From an uncultured bacterium (GTDB taxonomy: Bacteria; Bacillota; Clostridia; Lachnospirales; Lachnospiraceae): a DNA stretch of 64,000 bases. Below are positions 43,763-52,948 of the stretch, piece after piece (the stretch's first letter is position 1; the number at the start of each line of letters is the position of its first letter). Both the position numbers and the translations under genes were made by a program. Below the pieces are notes generated by a model, which was not told where the DNA came from, searched no databases, and saw only the letters and a program-made list of their open reading frames with translations. The stretch is taken from assembly GCA_947651225.1 (NCBI GenBank), contig CANSYK010000006.1, positions 1-64,000 of the forward strand. Reading direction: 5' to 3'.

Positions 43763-46012
43763 ATGGAGGAATTTGAAGGATATGTAGACAGAATCACCTT
43801 CCGAAATGAGGAAAATGGCTATACAGTGCTCTATCTGGTAAAACCTCAGAAAGAGGAAGAGGAGGCAGAAGAGGAATGCTGTGTAGGGTGTTTTTCTTTT
43901 GTGGCAGAAGGTGAATATTTACTGGTACGTGGAAATAGGGTAGTACACAAAAACTACGGCCCACAGTTACAGGTTGACAGTTATGAGACAAAGCAGCCAG
44001 ATGATACCGTGGCAGTAGAGCGCTATCTTGGTTCCGGCGCTATTAAAGGGATTGGTCCGGCTTTGGCGGCAAGGATTGTGCGCAAATTTGGGGAAGACAC
44101 TTTTGACATGATTGAGCGGGAGCCGGAGCGTTTGGCAGAAGTAAAAGGTATCAGCCAGAAAATGGCAGTCAGTATTGCAAAGCAGTTCAATGAAAAACAG
44201 CAGCAACGGCGGGCAATGATTTTTTTGCAGGAATATGGTATTTCCATGAATATGGCAGTAAAAATCTATCGTCACTATAAGGATGATATATATGAAATCC
44301 TGCAGAAAAATCCCTATCGTCTGGCAGAAGATATTACAGGAATTGGATTTAAGATTGCCGATTCCATTGCACAAAAAGCAGGTTTTCAGTTAAATTCCGA
44401 ATATAGGATCAGGGCAGGGGTACTCTATATGCTGCAGCAGTCAAGCGTACAGGGGCACTGTTATCTTCCAGAGAATGAGCTGGCACAAGCGGCGGCAAAA
44501 CTGCTTGTGGTTGAAGAAGAAATGGTTGCGGAATGCATTGAAAACCTGACGTTAAATAAAGAAATCATTTTGGAAGACGCAGATGGGGAGAGGCGTCTTT
44601 ACACCAGTACGCTATATTATATGGAAATGAATTGTGCACGTATGCTTCTGGACTTGAATCTGTCTTTTTCTGTATCAGATGATACACTCGCAAAAAGAGT
44701 TTCTAAGATTGAGAGGCATCAGGGGATTGTATTGGATGTTTTGCAGAAAAATGCAGTATATCAGGCGGTGCAGAATGGCGTTACCATTATTACCGGAGGG
44801 CCTGGTACTGGTAAAACCACAACAATTAATACTATTTTACAGGTTCTGGAGGAAGATGGTGTAGATGTGCTCTTGGCGGCCCCAACAGGGCGTGCGGCAA
44901 AAAGGATGTCGGAAACGACTGGCTGGGAGGCTCAGACAATTCATCGGCTTTTAGAGTTAAATGGCGGTGTTGATTCAGAAGACAAAGGTGGAATGCACTT
45001 TGAAAGAAACGAATTGCAGCCTTTAGAGGCAGATGTCGTCATTGTAGACGAGTTTTCCATGGTAGATATTTTTTTGCTCAATGCTTTGTTAAAGGCGATG
45101 GTGCCAGGCTGTCGGTTGATTATGGTTGGTGATGTGAACCAGCTTCCATCGGTTGGTCCAGGAAACGTTTTGCGGGATATGATTAAGGCAGAATTTTGCA
45201 ATGTTGTCCGGTTAAACCAGATTTTCCGTCAGGCGGCAGAGAGCCAGATTGTAGTAAATGCACATAAAATTAATGCCGGAAGAGAGATTTCTCTGGACAA
45301 CAAAAACCAGGATTTCTTTTTCCTGGAACGGCATAATATTCAGGATATCACCAATGTGGTGATTCAGCTTATGATGAAAAATATGCCTTCCTATGTTAAT
45401 GCTTCACCATATGATATTCAGGTACTGACACCGATGCGTAAGGGGGAACTTGGGGTAGAGAACCTGAACAGGGTTTTGCAAGGATATGCTAATCCAAAAA
45501 CTTCAGCAAAGACGGAAAAAGAATTTCACGGTATCCTGTTTCGGGAACAGGATAAAATTATGCAGATAAAAAATGATTATCAGATGAAATGGGTGAAAAA
45601 GACACGTTTTGGCGATATTTATGAAGAGGGGACAGGTATATTTAACGGCGATATTGGAATCATACAGCGGATTCTGGAAACAGAGGAAGTGGTTGAGGTA
45701 GCGTTTGAAGAGGGAAAGCTGGTTTCTTATGAATACAGCCAGATGGACGAAATGGAGCTTGCTTACGCCACTACAATTCACAAGTCACAGGGAAGCGAAT
45801 ATCCGGCGGTTGTCATACCAATTTTGAGTGGCCCAAGAATGCTTTTAAACCGTAATCTGCTCTATACAGCGGTTACGAGGGCCAAAAAATGTGTTACTTT
45901 GGTGGGGAGCAGCGAAACGGTTCAACAGATGATACAGAATGTATATGAGCAAAAAAGGTATTCCAGCCTGTGCCAGAGGTTGCAGGAGATGATGAGGGGG
46001 GAAGCGTTCTGA
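43763..46012 (+). CDS. recD2: ATP-dependent DNA helicase RecD2
   Basis: A 749-residue SF1B helicase (RecD-like, without RecBC). It has the N-terminal OB-like part (MEEFEGYVDRITFRNEENGYTVL), helix-hairpin-helix segments (GSGAIKGIGPALAARIVRKFG, YRLAEDITGIGFKIAD), Walker A GGPGTGKTTTINTIL, GRAAKRMSETTG, Walker B VVIVDEFSMVD, GDVNQLPSVGPG and the C-terminal TTIHKSQGSEYPAVVIP with AVTRAKKCVTLVG. Length is normal. It is 5' of comFC and overlaps the longest frame of that gene. Confidence 0.94.
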   Translation: MEEFEGYVDRITFRNEENGYTVLYLVKPQKEEEEAEEECCVGCFSFVAEGEYLLVRGNRVVHKNYGPQLQVDSYETKQPDDTVAVERYLGSGAIKGIGPALAARIVRKFGEDTFDMIEREPERLAEVKGISQKMAVSIAKQFNEKQQQRRAMIFLQEYGISMNMAVKIYRHYKDDIYEILQKNPYRLAEDITGIGFKIADSIAQKAGFQLNSEYRIRAGVLYMLQQSSVQGHCYLPENELAQAAAKLLVVEEEMVAECIENLTLNKEIILEDADGERRLYTSTLYYMEMNCARMLLDLNLSFSVSDDTLAKRVSKIERHQGIVLDVLQKNAVYQAVQNGVTIITGGPGTGKTTTINTILQVLEEDGVDVLLAAPTGRAAKRMSETTGWEAQTIHRLLELNGGVDSEDKGGMHFERNELQPLEADVVIVDEFSMVDIFLLNALLKAMVPGCRLIMVGDVNQLPSVGPGNVLRDMIKAEFCNVVRLNQIFRQAAESQIVVNAHKINAGREISLDNKNQDFFFLERHNIQDITNVVIQLMMKNMPSYVNASPYDIQVLTPMRKGELGVENLNRVLQGYANPKTSAKTEKEFHGILFREQDKIMQIKNDYQMKWVKKTRFGDIYEEGTGIFNGDIGIIQRILETEEVVEVAFEEGKLVSYEYSQMDEMELAYATTIHKSQGSEYPAVVIPILSGPRMLLNRNLLYTAVTRAKKCVTLVGSSETVQQMIQNVYEQKRYSSLCQRLQEMMRGEAF

Positions 46013-46731
46013 GTATAATAGGGAAAATATTAGATATTTTTTATCCACGGCGCTGCGCAATCTGTGACAAAGTGCTGCCAGTGAATGAGAAATATTTGTG
46101 TCAGGGGTGTGAAAAACTTTTAAAATACACAGGGGAGGAATATTGTCTTCGGTGTGGGAGGCCGGTTGATGATAGGCAGGAATATTGTCCTTCCTGCCAG
46201 GGAAAAGAAGTTTCTTTTTGCAGTGGACGGTCTCTTTTTCTTTACGATACGGTGCTAAAAGAATCTATTATTCGTTTTAAATACCATGGAAGGCAGGAAT
46301 ACGCTGCATTTTATGCAAAGGAAATGTACCAGGCATTTAAAAAATGGATCAGGCAGATTTGCCCGGATGCACTGATTCCCGTTCCGATTCATAAGGCGAG
46401 ATATCGAAAAAGAGGATATAACCAGGCGGAAGTATTGGCAAGGGAGCTTGGAAAATGCAGTGATATTCCTGTGTTAACAGAATATCTGGTTCGGGGGAAA
46501 AATACGCTTCCGCAAAAAGAGCTTTCCGAGAGAGAACGCTTACAGAATTTGAATGGAGCATTTTATGTCAGAAAAATGACGCAGGAGTTGTATAAAAATT
46601 TGAATTGTGTTATAATTATTGATGATATTTATACGACAGGCAGTACGGTAGAAGCTTGCGCAAGAGTGTTACGTGAAGAAGGGATCAGGAAAGTTTACTT
46701 TTTATGCATCAGTACAGGTCGGGGACTTTAG
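45970..46731 (+). CDS. comFC: ComF family phosphoribosyltransferase-like protein (ComFC)
   Basis: A 253-residue (longest form) protein of the late competence family. An N-terminal zinc part has CAICDKVLPVNEKYLCQGCE and CLRCGRPVDDRQEYCPSC. The phosphoribosyltransferase fold ends with the PRPP loop CVIIIDDIYTTGSTVEACARVL. It is usually linked with DNA uptake, yet comFA is not next to it. The frame opens at GTG 45970 inside recD2, but GGGGGG at 45997-46002 fits a CTG at 46009 that overlaps the recD2 stop as CTGA. That would start the protein at LSIIGKILDIFYPRRC, the conserved N-terminus. Confidence 0.85.
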   Translation: MPEVAGDDEGGSVLSIIGKILDIFYPRRCAICDKVLPVNEKYLCQGCEKLLKYTGEEYCLRCGRPVDDRQEYCPSCQGKEVSFCSGRSLFLYDTVLKESIIRFKYHGRQEYAAFYAKEMYQAFKKWIRQICPDALIPVPIHKARYRKRGYNQAEVLARELGKCSDIPVLTEYLVRGKNTLPQKELSERERLQNLNGAFYVRKMTQELYKNLNCVIIIDDIYTTGSTVEACARVLREEGIRKVYFLCISTGRGL

Positions 46732-46740
46732 GAGGTAGCT

Positions 46741-47139
46741 ATGGACGTAAGGAATTGTAAAAAATGTGGAAATCTCTTTAACTATGATGGAGACTCATTG
46801 TGTCCAAAGTGTGCAAAAGAGATGGAAGAGAAGTTTTTTGAAGTCAGGGATTTCATTTATAAAAACCCATCTGCTTCGATGTCAGTAGTTTCTGAGGAAG
46901 TAGATGTTCCAATGCAGCAGATTAAAAAGTGGGTTCGTCAGGAGCGCTTGCTCTTTTCAAAAGATTCTGGTATTTCCATTGACTGTGAGTCTTGTGGAAG
47001 GCCAATTTTAACAGGCAGATATTGTAAGGAATGTAAAGGGAAGATGACAAATACCCTTTCCAGTGCCTATGTGGAGGCAGCGCCAGAGAAAGCGAAGAAG
47101 GCAAGTTCAAAAGGGAAGATGCGATTTCTTGGTAATTAA
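46741..47139 (+). CDS. Flagellar operon protein YvyF-like (TIGR03826)
   Basis: A 132-residue protein with two Cys4 parts: CKKCGNLFNYDGDSLCPKC at the N-terminus and CESCGRPILTGRYCKEC at about 81-97. Between them is a helical region (SASMSVVSEEVDVPMQQIKKWVRQERL), probably a helix-turn-helix. YvyF follows comFC in Bacillus, where it precedes flgM; here no flgM follows. The role is likely regulation of flagellar genes, inferred from family and context. The start is 9 bp after the comFC stop with an AGGAGG site. Confidence 0.85.
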   Translation: MDVRNCKKCGNLFNYDGDSLCPKCAKEMEEKFFEVRDFIYKNPSASMSVVSEEVDVPMQQIKKWVRQERLLFSKDSGISIDCESCGRPILTGRYCKECKGKMTNTLSSAYVEAAPEKAKKASSKGKMRFLGN

Positions 47140-47145
47140 AGATTC

Positions 47146-47215
47146 AGGAACTGTGCAGAAATTAGTTTACATATTTTACCGATAGGATATGCAGAATAAT
47201 TTTTGCACAGTTCCT
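47146..47215. repeat. GGAACTG palindrome after yvyF
   Basis: AGGAACTGTGCA (47146-47157) and TGCACAGTTCCT (47204-47215) are perfect 12-bp arms about 46 nt apart. Same family as 20327, 26366 and 49810. It may also act as a terminator. Confidence 0.8.
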
Positions 47216-47241
47216 TACCTGCCAGGATAGGGGGTGACTAA

Positions 47242-47754
47242 TTGGAAAGTGTAATAGATAGCGAGAAAGTGGATGAAACCTTTGACACAGCTTTTTGTGA
47301 AGTGACAAAAAAGCTTGTGAATCTGGAATTGCAGAGGGTGGCTGAGGAAGATAGGATAACAGCAGAGAAAGAGGTTATCCTGGAAAAGGGATATCGGGAG
47401 GAAATTGAGACACAAGGACATATTAACTCCAGGATTGTCTGCCACTTTTCGGATGAGTTGTACCGTTATATTACTGATACGATGAATAATGGTGTTACAC
47501 CATCGGAGGAAGAAATTCACTTATTTTTAAATGAGTATATTAATATTACATGTGGTCATGCGATATCCAGTTTGAACAATCTGACAGGAAAGCGGTCCAG
47601 GTTGACGATACCTAAGTTTTATCGGAATGATGACCAGTTGGAGTTGACTAATCTGAATGAGGAAGGGCGATATCTGGTTTATCGTTCAACGACCGGCATG
47701 TTGCATGTATTTTTGTTTTATTCTTTGCAGACAGATCAAGAGGAGGGAAGATAA
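47242..47754 (+). CDS. CheX/CheC-family chemotaxis phosphatase
   Basis: A 170-residue protein with similarity to CheX. The family ExxN catalytic motif is present in FLNEYINITCGHAISSLNN (Glu and Asn three apart), preceded by DELYRYITDTMNNGVTPSEEEI. CheX proteins remove phosphate from CheY-type receivers. A receiver gene overlaps its stop by one base, which supports the assignment. The start is a TTG at 47242 behind GGGGGTGA; no ATG or GTG in frame has a better site. The N-terminal 55 residues are helical and charged and not typical of CheX. Confidence 0.7.
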   Translation: MESVIDSEKVDETFDTAFCEVTKKLVNLELQRVAEEDRITAEKEVILEKGYREEIETQGHINSRIVCHFSDELYRYITDTMNNGVTPSEEEIHLFLNEYINITCGHAISSLNNLTGKRSRLTIPKFYRNDDQLELTNLNEEGRYLVYRSTTGMLHVFLFYSLQTDQEEGR

Positions 47755-48134
47755 TGGAAAAAACAACAATTTTAGTAGTTGATGATTCTCCATTTGCATC
47801 AAAGCAGATTCAGGACCTTGTGGAGGAGAATGGTTATGAAATGATAGGCTATGCTAAAAATGGGGAAGAAGGAATCCATATGTATGAGGAACTTCATCCT
47901 GATATTGTAGTCATGGATATTATTATGCCAGGAATTGATGGGTTGGAGACAGCAGAGATTTTACTGAAGAAAGATCCTGACGCAACAATTTTGATGTTGA
48001 GTTCGCTTTGCGATTCTGGTACATTGGAAGAGGTTAAAGCGATTGGACTGAAATATCTGATTCCAAAGCCATGGGAGGATGATGTTTTATTGGCAACTCT
48101 GGAAATGTTGATAAAACAGCGGAATGCAAAATAA
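47754..48134 (+). CDS. CheY-like response regulator
   Basis: A 126-residue receiver: ILVVDDSPFAS, phosphoacceptor Asp in VVMDIIMPGIDG, LMLSSL, and the Lys in LIPKPWEDD. It is translated from an ATG that shares its A with the stop of the CheX-like gene. The pair probably forms a phosphatase/receiver unit serving flagellar control. A strong terminator follows at once. Confidence 0.9.
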   Translation: MEKTTILVVDDSPFASKQIQDLVEENGYEMIGYAKNGEEGIHMYEELHPDIVVMDIIMPGIDGLETAEILLKKDPDATILMLSSLCDSGTLEEVKAIGLKYLIPKPWEDDVLLATLEMLIKQRNAK

Positions 48135-48485
48135 TACAAAAGGATGGAGATTCCGAAAAATTGGGTTTCCATCCTTTTTTCGAAAAAATGTTACTAATCA
48201 CCTTCTTATGTGCAAGCACGGCAAGTTTGCGTATTTTCTGAAACCAGCCGTGGATAGTAACAAAAAAATTTAAAATATCTCTAAAGTATGGTTGACGAAC
48301 CCTGCATTTATAGAATATACTCAAATGTGTTTATCATAGTGTATTTTTGTATTCAAAGAAAATATTACGCACTAAGAAATATTTTCTTTGGGATTTGAAA
48401 AGGCATAAATACCCTGGTAGAGCTTTTGGGCAGGGATACAAAAGAACGGAAAGAGAAATAATACAAAATAGGAGATTAGGAAATT
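48135..48485 (+). promoter_or_regulatory. Leader region of the fatty-acid operon
   Basis: A 351-bp gap. It contains a terminator of the receiver gene (AAAGGATGGA.../...TCCATCCTTTTTT, 48138-48180) and a TTACTA...TAGTAA palindrome (48190-48261). The promoter is TTGACG at 48292-48297, an 18-bp spacer and TATACT at 48316-48321. A leader of about 160 nt carries a perfect 13-bp hairpin (CAAAGAAAATATT at 48354-48366, AATATTTTCTTTG at 48378-48390). No FapR-type or FabT-type operator was recognised. Confidence 0.65.
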
Positions 48486-49463
48486 ATGATAAGGACCAGG
48501 GTAATTGCGACTGCTGCGAGTGTGCCAGAACAGATTATAACGAATGATGATTTAGCCAGGATTGTTGATACAAGTGATGAGTGGATTTCCCAAAGAACCG
48601 GGATCAAGGAACGGCGTATCTCGTCTGGGGAGAATACTTCGGTGTTTGTATCTGATGTGGCAAAGCAGCTCATGGAAAAAGCAGAGGTTACGGCAGATAG
48701 CATTGATTTGATTATTGTTGCCTCAGTAACGCCAGATTATGGAACACCATCTCTTGCGTGTATGGTGCAAAAAGAAATTGGAGCCTCGAATGCAGTTGCG
48801 TTTGATGTAGTTGCTGCATGTAGCGGTTTTATTTTTGCATTAAGTATTGCGGATAAATATATTCGTTCTTCTGGATATGAGAATGCGATTATCATTGGAG
48901 GGGAAACGCTTTCTAAGGTAATTGACTGGTCAGACCGTTCCACCTGCGTGCTGTTTGGGGATGGCGCTGGAGGCGCCTATCTGGAGAAGGCGCAGGATGG
49001 AGGAATTCTTTTTGAAGAAATTGGTTCTGATGGGAAGATGTATGAGATTTTGACAGCGGGATATACAGCATGTTCCAATGTATTTAATGAAAATCCAGCA
49101 GGTGTGGATCCATTGTGGTATGCGCATATGGATGGCAGGGAGGTTTTCAAATTTGCCACAAAAAATGTGATAAAAAGTCTGAACAAAGTGATGGAAGAAA
49201 ATAATATCACCCAGGAAGATATAAAATATTTTATTCCACATCAGGCGAATGTGAGAATCGTAGAGGTGATTTCTAAAAAATTAGATATTCCGTTTGAGAA
49301 ATTTTATATGAATATAGAACGTTTTGGCAATACTTCTTCTGCAAGTATTCCGATTGCGCTTAGTGAATTAGATGAAAAGGGGCTTCTGGAGCGAGGGGAT
49401 CAGATTATCCTGACCGGCTTTGGTGGCGGTATGACCTGGGGGACTATGTTGATTACATGGTAA
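48486..49463 (+). CDS. fabH: 3-oxoacyl-ACP synthase III (FabH)
   Basis: A 325-residue condensing enzyme that starts fatty-acid synthesis by joining an acyl-CoA to malonyl-ACP. The catalytic triad is in place: Cys112 in VVAACSGFIFAL, His252 in FIPHQANVRI and Asn282 in ERFGNTSSASIP. Other family marks are DEWISQRTGIKERR and the closing GFGGGMTWGTMLI. An AGGAGATTAGGA site precedes the ATG. First gene of the fab-acc operon. Confidence 0.96.
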   Translation: MIRTRVIATAASVPEQIITNDDLARIVDTSDEWISQRTGIKERRISSGENTSVFVSDVAKQLMEKAEVTADSIDLIIVASVTPDYGTPSLACMVQKEIGASNAVAFDVVAACSGFIFALSIADKYIRSSGYENAIIIGGETLSKVIDWSDRSTCVLFGDGAGGAYLEKAQDGGILFEEIGSDGKMYEILTAGYTACSNVFNENPAGVDPLWYAHMDGREVFKFATKNVIKSLNKVMEENNITQEDIKYFIPHQANVRIVEVISKKLDIPFEKFYMNIERFGNTSSASIPIALSELDEKGLLERGDQIILTGFGGGMTWGTMLITW

Positions 49464-49581
49464 TTAAGAAACGGTATATAAAAAATTGTGCAGATCTTTA
49501 AACACAGTTTCTGAGAAAAGTGTATTGCTGCATTTGCAGTTGATATAAAATTTAAAGAAAGATAAGCAGGAGGAAAAAATT

Positions 49582-49803
49582 ATGGTTTTTGAGAAAATCA
49601 GAGAGATTATCGCAGAACAGACTGGAAAGGACATTGAAGAAATTACATTAGAAACAAATGTAAAGGAAGATCTTGATGCAGATTCTTTGGATCTGTTCCA
49701 GATTATTAATGACATTGAGGATGAGTTCGAAGTTTCTGTAGAGAATCCAGAAGCAATTGTAACGGTAAAGGATGCCGTTGATTTTGTAGAGAGCCACAAG
49801 TGA
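49582..49803 (+). CDS. acpP: Acyl carrier protein
   Basis: A 73-residue acidic helical protein with the phosphopantetheine site Ser35 in DLDADSLDLFQIINDIEDEF. It carries growing acyl chains between the Fab enzymes. The GGAGG site precedes the ATG. It stands between fabH and fabD; in related operons fabK would follow directly, but here two hairpins fill that space. Confidence 0.95.
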   Translation: MVFEKIREIIAEQTGKDIEEITLETNVKEDLDADSLDLFQIINDIEDEFEVSVENPEAIVTVKDAVDFVESHK

Positions 49804-49809
49804 TTGGTA

Positions 49810-49913
49810 GGGAACTGTCAATCACTTGGTTAGGTAGGTTAGTAAGGGGCAGTTCCCTTGTGCAGGTCAAACATAAATCAAACGGCGCTTAAAAAACAGA
49901 GGTGCCGTTTGAT
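49810..49913 (+). terminator. Two hairpins between acpP and fabD
   Basis: GGGAACTG/CAGTTCCC (49810-49857) and ATCAAACGGC/GCCGTTTGAT (49877-49913, perfect 10-bp arms). Neither has a long T run, so partial termination or RNA processing that sets ACP above the other enzymes is plausible. Confidence 0.6.
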
Positions 49914-49932
49914 CAAAGAAATGAGGAGGAAC

Positions 49933-50868
49933 ATGAGAACGGTATTTATGTTTAGCGGCCAGGGTGCTCAGTACGCTGGCATGGGAAAAGAGTTATATCA
50001 GAACTATTCTGTTGCAAAAAAGATATTTGACTCTGCGGATGAAGTGTTGGGATATTCGATCAAAGATATATGCTTTCAAGATGAGGCAAAATTAGGGGAG
50101 ACAGAGTTTGCGCAGCCGGCAATTCTTACTATGAGTATTGCTGCATTGGAGGTGCTTAAAGAGCAGGGAGTCAGGGCTGAAATGACGGCAGGTCTTAGTC
50201 TTGGAGAGTATTCAGCCTATGTTGCCAGTGGGGCAATGAATTTTGAAGAAGCAGTTGCTTTGGTTCAGAAAAGAGGAAAGTTCATGGCAGAAGCCGTACC
50301 TTCCGGGGAAGGTGCTATGTATGCCGTTATTGGTTTAGATACAGAATTAGTGGAAGAAGCGTGTAAGGAAGCGGTTCAGGAAGGACTTGGCCTTGCTGTT
50401 CCGGCAAATTATAATGCACCGGGGCAGATTGTTATCGCTGGGGCTACAAAAGCGGTAGAAAAGGCCGCAAAACTTGCGAAAGAAAAAGGTGCAAAAATGA
50501 CAGTCCGGCTAAAGGTAAGTGGGCCATTCCATACACAGATGCTGCAGCCGGCAGCAGACAGATTGGGGCCAGAACTGGAAAAAATGCATATTGAGCCAAT
50601 GAAGATACCAGTTTTTACGAATGTAGACGCAAAAGAAGTGGCTTCAGAAAAGGATATTATTCCGATTCTGACAAGGCAGATTTGTTGCCCAGTTCGTTTT
50701 TCAGATATTATTCAGAATATGCATGAAAGAGGGGCAGATACTTTTATTGAGCTGGGGCCGGGAAAGGCCTTGTGCGGTTTTGTAAAGAGGACATTAAAAG
50801 GTGTAACGATTCTGAATGTAGAGGATGAGACTTCCCTTGCAAAAACAATGGCAAAATTGCAGGAATAG
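49933..50868 (+). CDS. fabD: Malonyl-CoA:ACP transacylase (FabD)
   Basis: A 311-residue enzyme that moves malonyl from CoA to ACP. It has MRTVFMFSGQGAQYAGMG, the active-site Ser89 in TAGLSLGEYSA (GLSLGE in place of the common GHSLGE), QKRGKFMAEAVP, YNAPGQIVIAG and the His in SGPFHTQML. The ATG at 49933 follows GAGGAGG; the frame upstream to 49858 runs through a hairpin and is rejected. Confidence 0.95.
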   Translation: MRTVFMFSGQGAQYAGMGKELYQNYSVAKKIFDSADEVLGYSIKDICFQDEAKLGETEFAQPAILTMSIAALEVLKEQGVRAEMTAGLSLGEYSAYVASGAMNFEEAVALVQKRGKFMAEAVPSGEGAMYAVIGLDTELVEEACKEAVQEGLGLAVPANYNAPGQIVIAGATKAVEKAAKLAKEKGAKMTVRLKVSGPFHTQMLQPAADRLGPELEKMHIEPMKIPVFTNVDAKEVASEKDIIPILTRQICCPVRFSDIIQNMHERGADTFIELGPGKALCGFVKRTLKGVTILNVEDETSLAKTMAKLQE

Positions 50869-50893
50869 CACACAGAAAAGAAAGAGGTCAGAG

Positions 50894-51622
50894 ATGTTAG
50901 ATGGAAAGACAGCGGTAGTTACCGGAGCGGCAAAGGGAATCGGAAAAGCAATTGCTCTTGCTTTTGCAAAGGAAGGCTGCAATATAGTATTAAATTATCA
51001 CAGCAGTGTTTCAGAGGAAACGATTCAGGAAATAGAGGCATGTGGCGTAAAGTGCCTGCCAGTACAGGGAGATGTCAGTGATTTCAAGTTTGCCGGGGAT
51101 TTGATCAAACAGGCAAAGAAAGAGTTTGGCTCTGTCGATATTCTTGTAAATAATGCGGGAATTACAAGAGATATGCTTTTGATGCGCATGAGTGAAGAGG
51201 AGTTTGATTGTGTAATCAATACAAATCTGAAAGGATGTTTTAATATGGTGCGCCATGTAAGCAGCGTTATGTTAAAGCAGCGGAGCGGAAGCATTATCAA
51301 TATGTCATCAGTAGTCGGGGTAATGGGAAATGCCGGGCAGGCAAATTATGCGGCATCAAAGGCAGGCGTGATTGGCCTGACAAAGTCAACGGCAAAGGAA
51401 CTAGCACAGAGAGGGATTACCTGTAATGCCATTGCACCGGGGTTTGTAGAGACGGATATGACAGCCATTTTATCAGAGGAACAGAAGGCAGCAATGCTTG
51501 ATGTGATTCCGCTGAAACGGTATGGAACAGCAGAAGATATTGCCAGTGTAGCGGTTTTTTTGGCAAAACACACATATATTACCGGGCAGGTAATTAATGT
51601 AGACGGCGGTATGGTAATATAG
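50894..51622 (+). CDS. fabG: 3-oxoacyl-ACP reductase (FabG)
   Basis: A 242-residue short-chain dehydrogenase that reduces beta-ketoacyl-ACP with NADPH. Cofactor motif TGAAKGIGKAIA, NNAGITRDMLLMRM, catalytic Ser in INMSSVVGVMGN, and Tyr/Lys in ANYAASKAG, then IAPGFVETDMT. GAGG precedes ATG 50894; the longer frame overlapping fabD is rejected. Confidence 0.96.
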   Translation: MLDGKTAVVTGAAKGIGKAIALAFAKEGCNIVLNYHSSVSEETIQEIEACGVKCLPVQGDVSDFKFAGDLIKQAKKEFGSVDILVNNAGITRDMLLMRMSEEEFDCVINTNLKGCFNMVRHVSSVMLKQRSGSIINMSSVVGVMGNAGQANYAASKAGVIGLTKSTAKELAQRGITCNAIAPGFVETDMTAILSEEQKAAMLDVIPLKRYGTAEDIASVAVFLAKHTYITGQVINVDGGMVI

Positions 51623-51677
51623 ATTAAAACGCGCTGGAACTGTAATAGGGGATAAAGAGCGCAGAAATGAGGCAAAG

Positions 51678-52925
51678 ATGGAGAGAAGATGTGTAATAAC
51701 CGGACTGGGAGCAGTTACTCCGCTTGGAAGTACAGTAGATACTTTTTGGAAAGGAATCCGGGAAGGTGTCTGTGGCATTGATTATATCAAAAAATTTGAT
51801 GCGTCAAGGTTGAAAGTAAAAATTGCGGCAGAAGTAAAGGATTTTGATCCAGAGCAGTATATGACGAAAAAGGATGTAAAGAGAAATGACCTTTTTGCGG
51901 TTTATGGATTGGCAGCGGGGATACAGGCATTTGAGGATTCTGGACTGGATATGGAGCAGGAAGATGCGGACCGTGTCGGTGTTTTTGTAGGTTCGGGTAC
52001 AGGCGGACTGATGACAATGGAAGAGCAGGTCAGAAGGATGGATGCAAAAGGTCCGGCGAGAGTCTCTCCGTTTTTCATTACAATGACAATTGGAAATATG
52101 GCGGCAGCGAATATCGCAATCCGCATTGGGGCAACCGGCCCATGCCATGATATTGTAACAGCATGTTCCACCGGAACAGATTGTATCGGTATGGCGTTTC
52201 GCAATATTAAACACGGGTATCTGGATGTCTGCGTGGCAGGAGGTACAGAGGGTTCGATTTGTGAGGTTGGTGTAGCGGGTTTTGCAAACCTGACTGCCTT
52301 ATCAACGGTGGAAGATCCCAGGAAGGCGTGCAGGCCATTTGACAAGGAAAGAGATGGATTTGTTATGGGAGATGGCGCCGGAATTCTTGTACTGGAAGAG
52401 TTAGAGCATGCACTGGCTCGTGGAGCTAAGATTTACGGCGAGATTGTTGGCTATGGTGCAACAGGCGACGCTTACCATGTAACACTCCCAGACCCAGAAG
52501 GAACAGGCGGCGCTAAGGCAATGAAGTTAGCAATAGAAGAGGCAGGAATTGCACCGGAACAAGTGGATTACATTAATGCTCATGGAACAAGTACACCTGC
52601 AAATGATGTAGGGGAAACAAAAGTAATTAAAAAGGCTCTTGGGGAAGAGAATGCGAAGAAAACTCCAGTCAGTTCCACAAAGTCTATGACAGGCCATTTA
52701 CTTGGTGCGGCAGGTGCAGTGGAAGCAATCTGCAGTGTCAAAGCATTAGAAGATGGGTTCCTTCCTCCAACGATTAACTATCATACACCAGATGAAGAGT
52801 GTGATTTAGATTATATTCCAAATCAGGGAAGAGAAGCAAAAGATGCAGTGTATGCATTGTCAAATTCTTTAGGCTTTGGTGGCCACAACAGCGTGCTTTG
52901 CTTTAAAAAATGGCAGAATAAATAA
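51678..52925 (+). CDS. fabF: 3-oxoacyl-ACP synthase II (FabF)
   Basis: A 415-residue elongating condensing enzyme. Catalytic Cys163 in VTACSTGTDCIG, first His in YINAHGTSTPANDVGE, second His in KSMTGHLLGAAGAVE, and the C-terminal SNSLGFGGHNSVLCF. The N-terminus RRCVITGLGAVTPLG is typical. A GAGG site precedes the ATG. Confidence 0.96.
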   Translation: MERRCVITGLGAVTPLGSTVDTFWKGIREGVCGIDYIKKFDASRLKVKIAAEVKDFDPEQYMTKKDVKRNDLFAVYGLAAGIQAFEDSGLDMEQEDADRVGVFVGSGTGGLMTMEEQVRRMDAKGPARVSPFFITMTIGNMAAANIAIRIGATGPCHDIVTACSTGTDCIGMAFRNIKHGYLDVCVAGGTEGSICEVGVAGFANLTALSTVEDPRKACRPFDKERDGFVMGDGAGILVLEELEHALARGAKIYGEIVGYGATGDAYHVTLPDPEGTGGAKAMKLAIEEAGIAPEQVDYINAHGTSTPANDVGETKVIKKALGEENAKKTPVSSTKSMTGHLLGAAGAVEAICSVKALEDGFLPPTINYHTPDEECDLDYIPNQGREAKDAVYALSNSLGFGGHNSVLCFKKWQNK

Positions 52926-52948
52926 TCGAAAGGCAAGGGTAGACAGGT

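Noticed and set aside
48262-48485. FapR or FabT operator before fabH
   Set aside because: No match to the known dyads; only an unrelated 13-bp hairpin is present.
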